NCBI RefSeq assembly: GCF_000143415.4
Contig: NW_003314272.1
Span: forward strand, 1,707,146-1,771,145
Direction: 5' to 3'
Source: Selaginella moellendorffii
Taxonomy: Eukaryota > Streptophyta > Lycopodiopsida > Selaginellales > Selaginellaceae
DNA length: 64,000 nucleotides
Shown: in pieces, positions 21,464 through 34,349 of the stretch
Layout of the letters: each line of letters opens with the position of its first letter
Position numbering within the stretch: position 1 is the first letter of the stretch
Translations under genes and position numbers: made by a program
Notes under the pieces: model-generated
The model's input: the letters and a program-made list of their open reading frames with translations, nothing else
Told to the model about the DNA's origin: nothing
Database searches by the model: none

Positions 21464-24400
21464 GTTCCTTAGTCCGACTTTTATTGGTGCTCAAGTATAT
21501 CACCACTAGTGTTGGCATCAGAAGGTCCGAGGAGTGGGCCTGTCCTTGAGGAGTAGCAAGTCGGGAAGACATGGCTCTCCATTACAGTTCATGTGTGAAC
21601 TTGTAGACGAGGTGGTGGATAGAAAAGGGCCAATAATGGAACGACTTTGGGATCTTGGGAACAGTGCAAGGTTTTCCTCATTGAGTTGAGGATGTGATCC
21701 GGCTGAGCATTTGTCTCAGCAAATTGGCTAAGGTTGTTGTGGTAAACAACTAAAGCTGGGATCACGGGAAAGATAGAGACTCCAAAACAATAAAGGAGTC
21801 ACAGGATTATCCTCATATAGTCGAGGTTGGTGCTCATGAATGTGAGACCAAAGGTAATGACCGTGGAAGGTCAAATACGGAAGAGGACTCAAGCCCTTGA
21901 AAAGGTAGCCGGGGCTACCTCTAATAAATGCTGGAACAACCCAAGGAGTTGGGGGTGTATTAAGTGGATGAGTTGGTGTTCTCATCACATGGACAAGTAG
22001 TCCTAAGGGGCAAAGGTTGGCCCCAGGGAACAAAATCAAGTGTCGGAGTAACACTTGTGAAAATAGTCCTTTTGAGTAGGACAGGAATGCAAGAAGTGTA
22101 TTCCAGTGAGCTAGTGCCTCACAAGTAGGACCTTACGGGTCTGTGGATTAACCAAGTCCAAAACTGCTGGATGACTCAAGTAGAGTCAACGGATGGTCCT
22201 AAAAGGACAGATGGAAGCATTTGGACTGAGGTGTGTTGTACCCCACAAAGGATTGGGGGGGGGATCATAGGATCCAAGGATGAGAACAGAGGGTATCTCA
22301 TCAATGGCAGAATGTGCCATGCTAAAGTTATGGGAAAGGTGTTCCCAGAAGAAAACAACTTTGACATAAAGTTGTGTGTGACCTCTATGGTGCAGTGCTA
22401 ACGGATGGTTGGCATAAGAAAGAGCGGTGTTGGTCTTGGCAAAAGACTTAGACACGAAGGGGAAATGTCATAGAGGTGGGCTCGTGGAGCCGATGGTGTG
22501 GAGACACCAAATGTGCTAAGGTGTGATACCTTGAGGCTATGTTGGTGGGTTCATGAGAACCCCTTGCCAAAGGAATTCCAATGGGAATGGGAATAGCATA
22601 GCCTAAGTTGCAGAGCATGCAGTTGGAGTGTGGTGACCCAGATAATGATGGAGGTGTGAAAGCACCAAGCAATGAGTTGTAGGACTTGACAACTATGAGG
22701 CAACTAAGCAAGAGGTGCAAAATAACTGGTTAAACGAGTAGAAGGTAGCTACCCAAGACTTCTTAATAGCATAAGGAAGTTGGATATACCCTTACGGGGG
22801 ATAAGTTGCTTATGTTGCGATATAGTAAGTCAATGTCATAAAAGGGAATACTCATTGTCAAGAAAGCCATCATTGGGACACCCGAACACTCTAGAACACC
22901 AGAAGGTGGTGTTTGATGTCACGAGGGCAATGGATAAAGCCCAAGGGACTAAGTCCCTAGCGAATGATGGATAGAAGGTGCTATCGAAATGTCCAAGGTT
23001 GCGGAGACAGGAGAGGACTGTCTACCCGAGTTGGACAAAGCCAAAAATGGAATTTTGGCAAGGCTAGTGATGGGCATGTAAAGGCCCATAAGCAACAATG
23101 TAATCCCAGTGTGTTGGATTATAAGGTGAGCATACCCGGATTGAGGAACCACTCCCTAGGCTATTGGGTAGGTTCATCCCTAAGAATACTTGCTAAGGCA
23201 TGATAGAAAGTGCAAAGCTATCCTCCTGCTCTGGAGGAGAATGACCAAAGGAAAGGTGTGAAGCCAAAAAGCAAGAAGTAAGGGGATAGAACCGAACCAT
23301 AGGAATCAAAGGGCATAACCAAGGTTGGTTATGCTAGCTGGGAGTGGAGAATCAAGAGGGTGCTCGAGGATGTTGTTGCTAGCAACCGTGATGCCATGGA
23401 GAGTCTAAAATATGGAATTGTCCATGTTAGACTATATGGCAACTATAAAGCTTGCGAAAGGGGAGGCCTTAGCAAGTTGAGGGACAGAGTTCCTTCAAGG
23501 TTCCCAAAGACGATTCTAGGTAGCGTAGTACCTAGAAAGGCCAAGTGTAAATGGTTCATGGAACGCGCGAAATCAGAGTGGCGCAGCAGAAGCGTGGTCT
23601 TGAAGCTTGCCATGAGGCAAGGTTATCAAGGTTAGGGAAGTAGTTCCCGAGTGTTCAAAGAGAGGGCTTTGAACGAAAGTCGATGGTCAAGGACTTTCAC
23701 GCTCATGCAGGAACCATGTTACAATGGTCGGAGAACTTGCCAAGTGAGATTGGCACGTCGGGGGAACAAAGGCCCTAGTTGAAGGTGATAACTTCAAAAA
23801 GGGTGGGCCGTGGGGCCGAGCATGGAGGAGTCCATGCATGATCACAGACATGTCAAGTGAGAGGACTTGGCAGTGTGGAGGAACTAGGTTCCTAAGCTGT
23901 GATCTGTAGCGCGCTTTAAAAATAGGTTGGTGCACCGGCGTGGGGAGTCACGCCAGGCATCTAGTGTGATGCCGTCCGTAGATGCATATACGGAGGTTGG
24001 GTTCGAGTCCCGACCCTCTAGTGCTTGGGTTCGAGTCCCAAATCACTAGGGCGTGGTGATGGTTTGGAATATGAGGACACTCATATTTCGGTGGTCATGG
24101 ACTCTCAGTGGGGAGACTGGTTTGGGCACACCGCCAAGCGAGGGATGCCTCGGAGTCGTGATGCACGGTTAGATTGCTTAGTGTGAAAGCTCAGCATATC
24201 TAACTTGAACACTTTGGTGCAAGTGGCACCAAGGTCGTGGTGAGTGAGATGGGGACACCTAATCTCAGTTGCTATGAACCCTTGGCCGTAAGGGCTAGTT
24301 TGGGTGCACCGCCAAGTGTGGGGGATGCCCCCGGGGTTATAGTCAACAACTTGGAGGTCTAGAAAACCAGGTACCTCTTGGCAACTCTGTTAAGGTGCCA

Positions 24401-25548
24401 AGGTGAGATCACTAAGTGATCTTATGGCCAGAAAAGGACAAGGTCCTTGGTTGGCTAAGGAATGAAGTTCCTGGTTCAAAATGTTGAAATTGAACTGTTA
24501 AAGGTGGTGTGGCTTGGTCGTGATAACCAAGTGGGAAGAGCACCTAAGGGAAATAAACTATGTCCGTGCGATGGCATAGTGAGTCCGAGGAAAGTAGTCT
24601 CTATAAAAGACCCATGGGAGGGTCACGAAGTTGGGCCGTGGATAGAGCCCATAGCAGAAGATGCTAAAGAGACGTACTAGGGGTGAACATCCTCCGGACT
24701 TGGCAAAGAAGAGTCTTTGCTATGGAACCGAAACAATACCTCAAGGAGGGAGGTAGAGATTTGATGATGCTTGGTGCAACAATCAACAGATAGGAGCAAA
24801 AGATGAGTGGCCAAGATACGGCCGTGGAATCCCTTGGAAGGAATCCAAGTGACAAAGTTAGGCGAGGAACACTAATGTGTTGGACGCTAACGAGTTGCGG
24901 GAAAGGAAGTGTGTTTCCAAGGAGGGATTCCGAATTGCTCCGATTTGGCGAAAGTGGAAGCTCCAAGGGAGGGAGCGGTAAGGTAGCCAAATGATAGGGC
25001 GATGAACAGCCCTAGCACAAAGTATGATAACTGGAACTTTGACACGAAATAGAAGAGAGGATGATGGTGCCCTCGAGTAGAGAACTTCCTAGGATGGGAA
25101 GTGGAGTTGCACAAAAGGTGCAAGGCAAGGTGTTGGAGACACCTAGGAAATTGACTCCAAGAAGTCAAAATTCAAAGTTCCAAAGTGCAAAGGTTATATC
25201 GATGGAAATTGAGACTACTCGAGAAGGAGTAGTGGGATTGACTTAGAGAAGGGTCTCTAAGAGGTTTAGCGAGAACTAAACCAATAAAAGGAGAGAACCA
25301 CTCCATGTGGTCCAATCAGTCTCTAAGTTGGGGAGACTACCCTCCTTAGAGGATAGGCAAGGCATGGTGAGCCTTTGGTGTCAAACCATTGAGGCATATG
25401 CAAAAGGCATGGTGAGCCTTCAATGTCAAACCATTGACAAATATTGGCTAGGTGCCAAGGATGGAAATGGTAACACATACGAGTGTTACTTTACAAAATG
25501 GTTTACCGTTCGATGAGGACATCGAACTTCGTCTATGGGTGGTGGAGT
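21464..25548 (+). other. B3 internal region, non-coding
   Basis: No gag-pol homology and no frame above about 100 codons. It is collinear with B1 and B2 internals. It includes the structured module (23,931-24,345), the GTTCGATG/CATCGAAC hairpin (25,508-25,527) and the purine tract TATGGGTGGTGGAGT against the 3' LTR. Confidence 0.8.
23931..24345 (+). other. B3 structured-RNA module with tRNA T-arm-like hairpins
   Basis: Perfect stems in order are GGCGTG/CACGCC (23,937-23,954), GGCATC/GATGCC (23,956-23,973), TCCGTA/TACGGA (23,975-23,994), GGTTGGG/CCCGACC (one G-U pair) around loop TTCGAGT (23,995-24,015), and CTAGTG/CACTAG enclosing TTGGG-TTCGAGT-CCCAA (24,018-24,049). Two GCACACCGCCAAG-type motifs with GGGATGCC hairpins follow (about 24,126-24,150 and 24,307-24,335). 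GGTTCGAGTCC equals the tRNA T-arm/Pol III B-box consensus. A3 has the same order with compensatory base pairs. Function is unknown. Confidence 0.65.
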
Positions 25549-26269
25549 TGTGAGACACAAAATCCCTAGGCCCCAAAGTGGAGCCGGAAGGGCGCCACAT
25601 GGTAGTGGCCGAAGCGAGAGCCAAACGAGCGTAACACGTTTGGACCAGAAGCTCCGACTTGAAAAGTCAAGAGCGGGAGTGGAGCTCCCAACGAAGTGCT
25701 CGAGGAACGAGCACGAAGCGAGCAAAAGGCAAGGCTCCAAAAAGGGACCCAAAAGGACCAACACATGACACGTGGGAGTGTCCAAGATGGACTCGAGTTG
25801 GAGTCCGAAGTGGAGTCCGAGATGGACCCGAGTTGGAGTCCGAAGTGGAGTCCGAGGTGGACCCGAGATGGACCCGAGTTGGAGTCCGAAGTGGAGTCCG
25901 AGATGGAGTCCAAGATGGAGTCCGAGATGGAGTCCGAGGTGGACCCGAGATGGACCCGAGTTGGAGTCCGAAGTGGAGTCCGAGATGGACCCGAGATGGA
26001 GTCCGAGATGGAGTCCGAGATGGAGTCCGAGGTGGACCCGAGATGGACCCAAAATGGAGTCCGAGATGGAGTCCGAGATGGACCCGAGATGGAGTCCGAG
26101 ATGGACCCGAGATGGAGTCCGAGATGGACCCGAGATGGAGTCCGAGATGGAGTCCGAGATGGACCCGAGATGGACCCGAGATGGAGTCCGAGATGGAGTC
26201 CGAGATGGAGTCCGAGATGGAGTCCGAGATGGAGTCCGAAGTCGAGACCGAGACCGGGACCGAGACCGG

Positions 26270-26300
<31 letters not shown>

Positions 26301-27403
26301 GCCGAGGCCGAGACCAAGCCCGAGCCCGAGTCTGAGTCCGAATCCGAGTCCGAGTCCGAGTCCGAGTCCGAGTCCGAGTCCGAGTCCGAGTCCGAGTCCG
26401 GAGCCTGAGAGGGTGAAAGCCCAAAGCGTTCGTCTCCCAGACCCTGGGGGGTTTGGTGAGCCCCAAAAGTATAGTAGGGGGAGGACTGCAGTGGAGCCAG
26501 TTTGGCCAGGAAAGGCCAGTTTGGACCAGGAAGGCCAGACCCAGTGTTGGGTGATGAGCTGCCCACTGGGAAGTCCAAGACTAGAGTGAACACAGACCGA
26601 CAAGCGGGGTAGCTTGGTGAAGTGTTCAAGGGCCGGCTCTAGTTCCCCTGGGAGATCGACTGGCCGATGCTCCCAGTCCAAGTGTGGGTGGCACTACCTA
26701 CTTGGATACCTGGTGTGGCTCAATGGAACCCGCTCTAAGCCCATGGCTAGAGCACCCAAGGGCAGAAGGCGAGGAGAGTACCTAGGTGGCTCGCGTAAGG
26801 CCACGGTGTTCCAAAATGTTGTCCCAAAGGCCCAGACTGTGGAAAGGAAGAGGAGCAGTCCTCTGGGGTAGTGACCAAGGACACAGTCGTGTGGTGAGGA
26901 AGTCCCAGAGGACCGTGGGACTTAGTGGTCGGGCCTGTGGGTCTCGGTCCAGTGGCAGTGTTGGCAAACACGGCCAGGGGCAGAAAGGGACTTAGTGGGG
27001 ACTGACAGAGGGATATTGGGGAAGGCTATTCCCCTTGTCGGTGGGCATCCTAAGGATGCTAAGGAGTGGATCTGAGATGACCACTCACGGATGGTTTGCC
27101 TAGTCTTGGGGAGCCAAGACTGTGATGCAAGGGGTATTGGACTACCAGTGTGGCAAAGGTGATTGGGCATGGCCTTAGCATAACGGGCTGCTATGTCGGT
27201 GGTACCTTTGAGTGTCGGTCATGGGATCGGACACGTGGAGCACTTGGACCAAGTGCAAATGTTGAGTGGCATGGATGCCATTCTCGGGGCTAGCAAGTCC
27301 CAAGTCCTGGATTGGACTTATGGAGGTTGTGAATGAGACTCCTCCAAGTGGTCGGAGGTGTGGTTAAGTGACTAAAGTAGAATGGAAAATTTAGTCGCTT
27401 ACA
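25549..27403 (+). repeat. B3 3' LTR (1855 bp)
   Basis: Matches the 5' LTR; the array at about 25,787-26,405 has more units. The TSD GTTGT follows. Confidence 0.94.
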
Positions 27404-27653
27404 GTTGTTCCATGTACCATGGGTGAAAGCAAACCTCCCTGGGTTTGCTATGAGTGGCAAATAGGCTGGTCCATAGCTGTTTAGCACGGCACTAGTGGAT
27501 CCTTCCTAGGTATGATTATAAGTGGATCAATCAAAGACTATAGGGATTAGTCTATTGGTTCAAGTAATCATGGCCGTGCTCTCTCATAAACTTTTCTTGG
27601 ATTGAACTGAAGGCAGTGCGAAAGCAAGCTTGAGGTTTGGTCAAAGATGAGAC
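27404..27653 (+). other. C internal segment
   Basis: Element C sequence between B3 and the TRIM at 27,654. No frame or motif recognised. Confidence 0.6.
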
Positions 27654-28327
27654 TGTAGCGCACCTTATCTCTCTCCCCTTAAGCCAACTGGAAAAGGGGC
27701 AATTGCTTGATGAGAGAACCCTTAATGGCTATTTTATCCCCATTTATCTCCCAAGGTTCCAAGGATCCACGGTGACAGTATATCCAAATCTCATCCCATG
27801 ATCACATGCGCTACACTCACCCCCCCTTCAGAGATGTCAATGTCCTCATTGACTATTAACTAACAACCCCTACTGAGCCAAGGGGAACCAGCACCTCCAT
27901 TTCCGCACTCAATCTACCAATCCTTCCATTGTGTAGACCAGCTATTCCATGTGAGGCAACTAGTCATCCACCCGTACCGCAGTCCCACGGTGGATACCTT
28001 CGTCCGTGGATACTCCACACAAGAGGAAGGATGTACACATGGATGCCCAATACATACAATTTCAAATTTAGGGGTAGGAATATACCTTGTTCAAGGGTAT
28101 ATTATACTTTTAAGTAGCCACTAATCAATGGGAATCGAACCCGTGCCATTTTCTCTGATACCAACTGTAGCGCACCTTATCTCTCTCCCCTTAAGCCAAC
28201 TGGAAAAGAGGCAATTGCTTGATGAGAGAGCCCTTAGTGGCTATTTTACCCCCATTTATCTCCCAAGGTTCCAAGGATCCACGGTGACAGTATATCCAAA
28301 TCTCATCCCATGATCACATGTGCTACA
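27654..28327 (-). mobile_element. TRIM2: miniature LTR retrotransposon, TSD GAGAC
   Basis: Two 162-bp LTRs (27,654-27,815 and 28,166-28,327; TGTAGCGC...GCTACA) flank 350 bp without coding capacity. A tRNA-Met-type PBS on the minus strand (TTGGTATCAGAG, 28,153-28,165) adjoins the right LTR. GAGAC is duplicated at 27,649-27,653 and 28,328-28,332. Total size 674 bp fits terminal-repeat retrotransposons in miniature, which are non-autonomous. Confidence 0.92.
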
Positions 28328-31300
28328 GAGACGGAAAAGAGAGTCATCGAGGATGGAGGATCAAATACGTAAATCATTTTTCTCTTCTTGGAAAGATGAT
28401 TTGCAACGAAGTGTTAACTCATTGCTTGTGTTCACATCATGCAATCAAAAGTTTCTATCCTGATGCATGTTGGAGATGGTGGTCTTACAATGGTAAGTTG
28501 TAGGATGGATAGCGGTGAAGTGCTATACCATTTTGTTTAGGCTTGCTATTGGAAGATTTGGGTTGCAATGCTCAATTCTTTTCCGGGGAACCTTGTTATT
28601 GCTCCTTGAGTAGCTTGGTGTTGGATTAGTGTTGAGTTTGGTCAGAAAGAGAGTGGCATGAGTTTGTCCGTGTTGTGAACAAAAGTTAGTGGTGTTAGGT
28701 GTTGTAAATCTCTATTTGATGGGGTGTGGCATTTATGTTGCATTTTGTCGAATCGAGTTGGCACTTGATATTCACATAAACCTTTGCAGTAGTGACATGA
28801 GCATTGCTCATAGTGTTGCTTGATTGATGATCAAGTCATTGTGATTTATATCATATCCATGTGATAATGAGCAATGTGTTTACGAAGTTGCTTGGGTAAA
28901 TCATGATCAACCCCAAAGTCGTTGATGGTGAAGCTAGTCTACTTGCACAAAGTAACATTGTAGTAGCTTTGACTAGATTCTCAATGGTGGTCCATTATGC
29001 TAAGCTTAAGTTGGTACTTTGTTTCCTTAAGTTTGCCCACTAAAGTGTTGGAAAAGGGTTATAGCATTCATTTGTTATAGCTCATCGGTTGATCCATTAG
29101 CACTTGGAGTAGATTATTGGATGGAGAAGGTGTGTAGTTTGGGCATTGACATCACTAACACTTGTGTTAGTGGAAGTGGCATTGTTATTTCAAGTGATGA
29201 AGAATTTTCCTTGGACCTTGATTTTTCATGTCATTTTTCTTGTTAGTGTTTTGGCTTTACATTGGATCTTGAAGGTGATTGAAGAAGAGTGTTAGTGCAA
29301 TGTGGATATCCGAAGATGTGATCTTCGTGATCAAGCCTTGGATGTTCATTTTGCACTTTGCGGATGTCAGTGTTGGATATTGGTTAGATGGGCAAAGATG
29401 TTTGATGCTTAAGCATATTATGGGTCATGAGAATTTGTGTTGAGGTGAACCTATGTGAAGTTGTTAGTAGGAGGAAGTTGGTTGAGTCTTGAAAGTTTGC
29501 ATTCCTAGACTGAGAGTCATTCTTTCTCTAGGATGGAAAATTTTCCACAAATTTTCTTAGATTTTTCCAATGGCTGATCTGTTGGTCACTTTGCTCGAAA
29601 ACCATTCCGTTTTCATAAGCCAGTATAAACTAGTGAAGAGGTTGGAGTTGACTTTGGTTGGCTTGAACCTTAGTAAATAGTTTGTATGATGCGGCCTGAA
29701 AGGGATGCTGACTTTTGGGGCTAAGGCAATTGAGTTGGATAGAGTCTAGAGTTGGTGTAGAAAAGTGGTTGTTGCACTTTTCTAAGAAGGATGACCCTTG
29801 TGCCTTTCTTTTATAGCATTATGCTCAGTGGCAGATTGCACCTTGCATTTTGTTAAGACTCTATGAGAGTAGTAAGCTCTAACTGATCTTGACTTAGTCT
29901 TGGTGGCCCTGTGCCTTGGCTAAGGATGGTGATGTCCAACTTAGTTGTTTGCAAGTTGAAATGTCGGTCCCCGTATTATAGCTTTGTCTATGAGGAGGTT
30001 GTGTACCAGTATGAGTCCATCTCATGGTCTTCACTTTAGTTTCGACTGAGTGTTGATCATACATAGCTAGCCTCTTCAAGGCATGCTCAGAGCTATTGGC
30101 TAAATGTTTTAGTGAGCTTATTGCGGTTGAGTTGGATTTGAGTGGTCATTTAGTTTGTGTTTGTCAATAAACTTTTATCTCGTACCTGGGGTATTATGTT
30201 CATGTTGGACAAGTATATAACTTGATGACAAGAGTTAGTGTTCGGGTCTTGTGAAGGCAAGTTGAAGGGTGATTGTTAGTTGCTTTGCGACTAATGATTA
30301 CTTGTAGACTTTGTCAAAAAGACTGTTGATACTTGCTTTGCTCGATGATGATTTAGCTGTGATGGGCTTGCTTTACTAAATGGTGTTGCGAAGGATCGTG
30401 TCGGTAGACTTACATGAGTTTTTTATGTTGGCATGTCGACTCTACCTCTGTTGATATCATTTGGTTACATTTAGTCCGTAGTGTTAGATTTCATTGAGTC
30501 TTGGACGTGGTGAATCACTCCTTGATGAAGTGTTATCTGTAATTGAGTTTTGTTGGAGGATTTGTCTCGGATACTGACTAAAGTATCTTCGACTTTGGTT
30601 AGCTTGGTTGCTAGAGAGTTTTGAGTGGTGATTCACTCATGCTTTCTTCTAGCTTTGTTTTGGTGTTGATGGCATTAAAGTGATGCTTTGTCATTGACAT
30701 TGTTGATATTGAGATCTGAGTGAAATGAGATATCCTTCCAAGGATTGATATTGAGTTTCATTAGTCTTGATGAATATAGAGTTGATGATTTGGCTATAGC
30801 TTTGTGTTGTTGGCATTTGTGCATTTGCTAGTTAGCAACTGTGTTGACGTTCAAACAAACTGAGTGGCAAGTTGAGTTAGTTGTGTTCTAGACGAGATTA
30901 TTTTGTAGAGGGTTGAGCTTTAGCTTTTCCTTGAAAAATGATTTAGTCGTGAATTATGCTAACTTCACGAGAGGAAGAATTAGTGTTCGATATTAAATAA
31001 TTTGAGTCCCTATTAGATTTGAGTTGAACTATATCGATCATTGATGATTCCCCTTGTGCTTGTTACGATGTGAGTTACGTTTTGCTATAGATGGATTTAT
31101 AGAGGATCGATTAGATGATCACTTGTTGAGCATAACTTCGTTATGCTTGGCTTTTGGATTGATGCAGACATGCTCTTCATTAGCTTTCGCATTATGAAGT
31201 TTAGCTTATGGATGTATTGAAGGGGATATTGTGGTTCTACCATGATTTCTTCTTTAGCATTGAAGTTAGTTCGTGCGAGATTTGTGATCATTGTTAGGCA

Positions 31301-31762
31301 AGACTTAGCTATAGGCTTCTTCAAACTTTTGATCCTTTGAGTTTATTATACTCATTGTTCCATTTGTTAGAAGTTGTTGGGGGGAAGGCATTTTTGGCTC
31401 TTTAGCTTCGATGTACAGGTTAGTATTTTCATTTAGCAATCATTGGTGATGATTGACTATCATCTAGGATAATTGATTATCCTTGTACGAGGTTTTGCTT
31501 GATTATCATTGATCTAGATTGATTTGTTATTCTTCGGGATGATGGATTCCTTCTAAGACGATAATTCTGCATATCTCTTATTGATGGGATGATTAATGAT
31601 CTTCCATGATGGTTAGTTGTTCTCTTTGATAGCTTATGGCTTTTTGCAATACCACAAGTTGTTTGTGGTTTGCTCTGGATTGGTCTCTTAGGTTTGAGAC
31701 GTCAGTAGGATGTTGCTGACACTTGCTTAGCCAACTTGAGTTCCTTGGTATTGTTGGCTGGG
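28328..31762 (+). other. C internal region, largest segment, non-coding
   Basis: About 3.4 kb, strikingly T- and G-rich on the plus strand, with no open frame longer than about 75 codons and no retroelement protein motif. Long non-coding interiors of this kind define LARD elements. Whether it is a decayed gag-pol or never coded cannot be told from this copy. Confidence 0.65.
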
Positions 31763-33655
31763 TGTAAGCGACTAATTTTTCCATTCTACTTTAGTCACTT
31801 AACCACACCTCCGACCACTTGGAGGAGTCTCATTCACAACCTCCATAAGCCCAACTCAGGACTTGGGGCTTGCTAGCCCCGAGAATGGCATCCATGCCAC
31901 TCAACCGTAGCACTTGGTCCACGTGTCCGATCCCATGATCGACACCCCAAGGTACCACCGACATATCGACCCGTTACACTAAGGCCATGCCCATTTACCT
32001 CGGTCACACTGGTGGTCCAACACCGCCTACATTCCAATCCCGTCTCTCAAAGACTGGGTCATCCATCCATGAGTGATCATCCCAGATCCACTCCTTAACA
32101 TCCTTAGGATGCCTACAGACATGGGGAATAGCCATCCCCAATATCTCTATTCCGGTCCCCACCAAGTCCCTTTCTGTCCTTGGCTGTGTTCGCCAACACT
32201 GCCACTGGATCGAGGCCCACCGGCCCGACCACTAAGTCCCACTATCCTCTAGGACTTCCTCACTGTGTGACTGTGTCCTTGGTCACTACCCCTCTTCCTT
32301 TCCACAGTCTAGGCCTTTGGGACAACATTTCGGAACACCGTGGCCTTACGCGAGCCACCTGGGTACTCTCCTCGCCTTCTGCCCTTGGGTGCTCTAGCCA
32401 TGGGCTTAGAGCAGGTTCCGTTGAGCCACACCAGGTATCCAAGTAGGTAGTGCCACCCACACTTGGACTGGGAGCATCGGCCAGTCGATCTCCCGGGGGA
32501 ACTAGAGCCGGCTCTTGAACACTTCACCAAGCTACCCCGCTTGTCGGTCCGTGTTCACTCTAGTCTTGGACTTCTCAGTGGGCAGCTCATCACCCAACAC
32601 TGGGTCCGGCCTTCCTGGGCCAAACTGGCCTTTCCTGGCCAAATTGGCTCCACTGCAGTCCTCCCCCTACTATACTTTTGGAGCTCACCAAACCCCCCAG
32701 GGTCTGGGAGACGAATGCTTTGGGCTTTCACCCTCTCAGGCTCTGGACTCGGACTCGGACTCGGACTCGGACTCGGACTCGGACTCGGACTCGGATTCGG
32801 ACTCGGACTCGGCCTCGGGCTCGGTCTCGGCCTCGGCCTCAGTCTCGGTCTCGGTCCCGATCTCGGTCTCGGTCTCGGTCTCGGTCCCGGTCTCGGTCCT
32901 GGTCTCGGTCTCGACTTCGGACTCCATCTCGGACTCCATCTCGGACTCCATCTCGGACTCCATCTCGGGTCCATCTCGGGTCCATCTCGGACTCCATCTC
33001 GGACTCCATCTCGGGTCCATCTCGGACTCCATCTCGGACTCCATCTCGGGTCCACCTTGGACTCCATCTCGGGTCCACCTCGGACTCCATCTCGGACTCC
33101 ATCTCGGACTCCATCTCGGGTCCATCTCGGGTCCACCTCGGACTCCATCTCGGACTCCATCTCGGACTCCATCTCGGGTCCATCTCGGGTCCATCTCGGA
33201 CTCCATCTCGGACTCCATCTCAGGTCCATCTCGGACTCCATCTCAGGTCCATCTCGGACTCCATCTCGGACTCCATTTCGGGTCCATCTCGGGTCCACCT
33301 CGGACTCCATCTCGGGTCCACCTCGGACTCCATCTCGGACTCCATCTCGGACTCCATCTCGGGTCCATCTCGGGTCCACCTCGGACTCCATCTCGGACTC
33401 CATCTCGGACTCCATCTCGGGTCCATCTCGGACTCCACTTCGGACTCCAACTCGGGTCCCTTTTTGGAGCCTCGCCTTTTGCTCGCTTTGTGCTCGTTCC
33501 TCGAGCACTTCGTTGGGAGTTCCACTCCCGCTCTTGACTTTTCAAGTCGGAGCTTTTGGTCCAAACGTGTTACGCTCGTTTGGCTCTCGCTTCGGCCACT
33601 ACCATGTGGCGCCCTTTCGGCTCCACTTTGGGGCCTAGGGATTTTGTGTCTCACA
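31763..33655 (-). mobile_element. B4: solo LTR of family B, TSD CTGGG
   Basis: A single 1893-bp B LTR (TGTAAGCGAC...GTCTCACA) with CTGGG at 31,758-31,762 and 33,656-33,660. There is no internal region, PBS or PPT. Such solo LTRs result from recombination between the two LTRs of a full element. The tandem array is at about 32,743-33,455. Confidence 0.95.
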
Positions 33656-34349
33656 CTGGGATCTATTCAGATTGGCTTTTGTGATAGTTGGCAGGAATGA
33701 GTGTTTGTTGGTCTTACCACATTCATTTTGTTCTGTTGATTATTGCTCGAGTTAGTTCTCATAGATTAGTATGTTATTTCCTTCGGGTGATACATTTGTG
33801 AGCATTGTGCTTGTTAGTCAATGATACTTTGTGTTCTTTGAGTTGTGTTTTGTGAGTTGTTTGGCATGCTATCTGCCATTTTTGGTAGTTCAGTTTTATC
33901 ATTGAGTTTCCTTGATGATCTACTTGCTATTGAATTTTGTTGGATGGTGATTCCTATGTTTACCAATTATAATGATCTTGGTGGTTCCTATACTGTAATA
34001 CTAGTTTATCAGATGATAACTTACTTGGAATACTTTTGTGTTCTAATCTAAGCTTTATTCACTGATAATTAAATCTCTAAAATATCATTGTTTATGACTT
34101 TGATATAGTCCCTATATCTTGATCTTTGAGTTTGGGCCAGTATAGGCAGACTGGCTTCGGCACTTCGTGTGCATGTTGAAATCTCTAGTCATGGGGTAGC
34201 TACTGTCGACTGGTCACATCACCCGCCTCTCTGTCGATGTTCCTTATTTTGTTGAAAGGGCGTGACCGTGTAAACAACTCTCACTGCCTGTTTACAGTAG
34301 TCTATCTAAACCTTACCGACGGGTTTGGTTTCTTTGCTCAGGAGGGTTG
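33656..34349 (+). other. C internal segment
   Basis: Element C sequence between solo LTRs B4 and B5. No coding frame or recognisable motif beyond the TSD copies at its edges. Confidence 0.6.

Larger units (their letters stand above)
19651..27403 (+). mobile_element. B3: complete LARD-like element, TSD GTTGT
   Basis: LTRs at 19,651-21,447 and 25,549-27,403 flank a 4101-bp non-coding internal region. GTTGT occurs at 19,646-19,650 and 27,404-27,408. PBS (21,448-21,463) and purine tract (25,534-25,548) show plus orientation. It inserted into element C. The two LTRs differ in length (1797 and 1855 bp), largely through different copy numbers in the tandem array. Confidence 0.95.

Noticed and set aside
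23995-24049. A tRNA gene, because of two GGTTCGAGTCC motifs
   Set aside because: There is no acceptor stem pairing, D-arm or 7-nt anticodon loop; the stem before it has an 8-nt loop. Kept only as tRNA-like hairpins.
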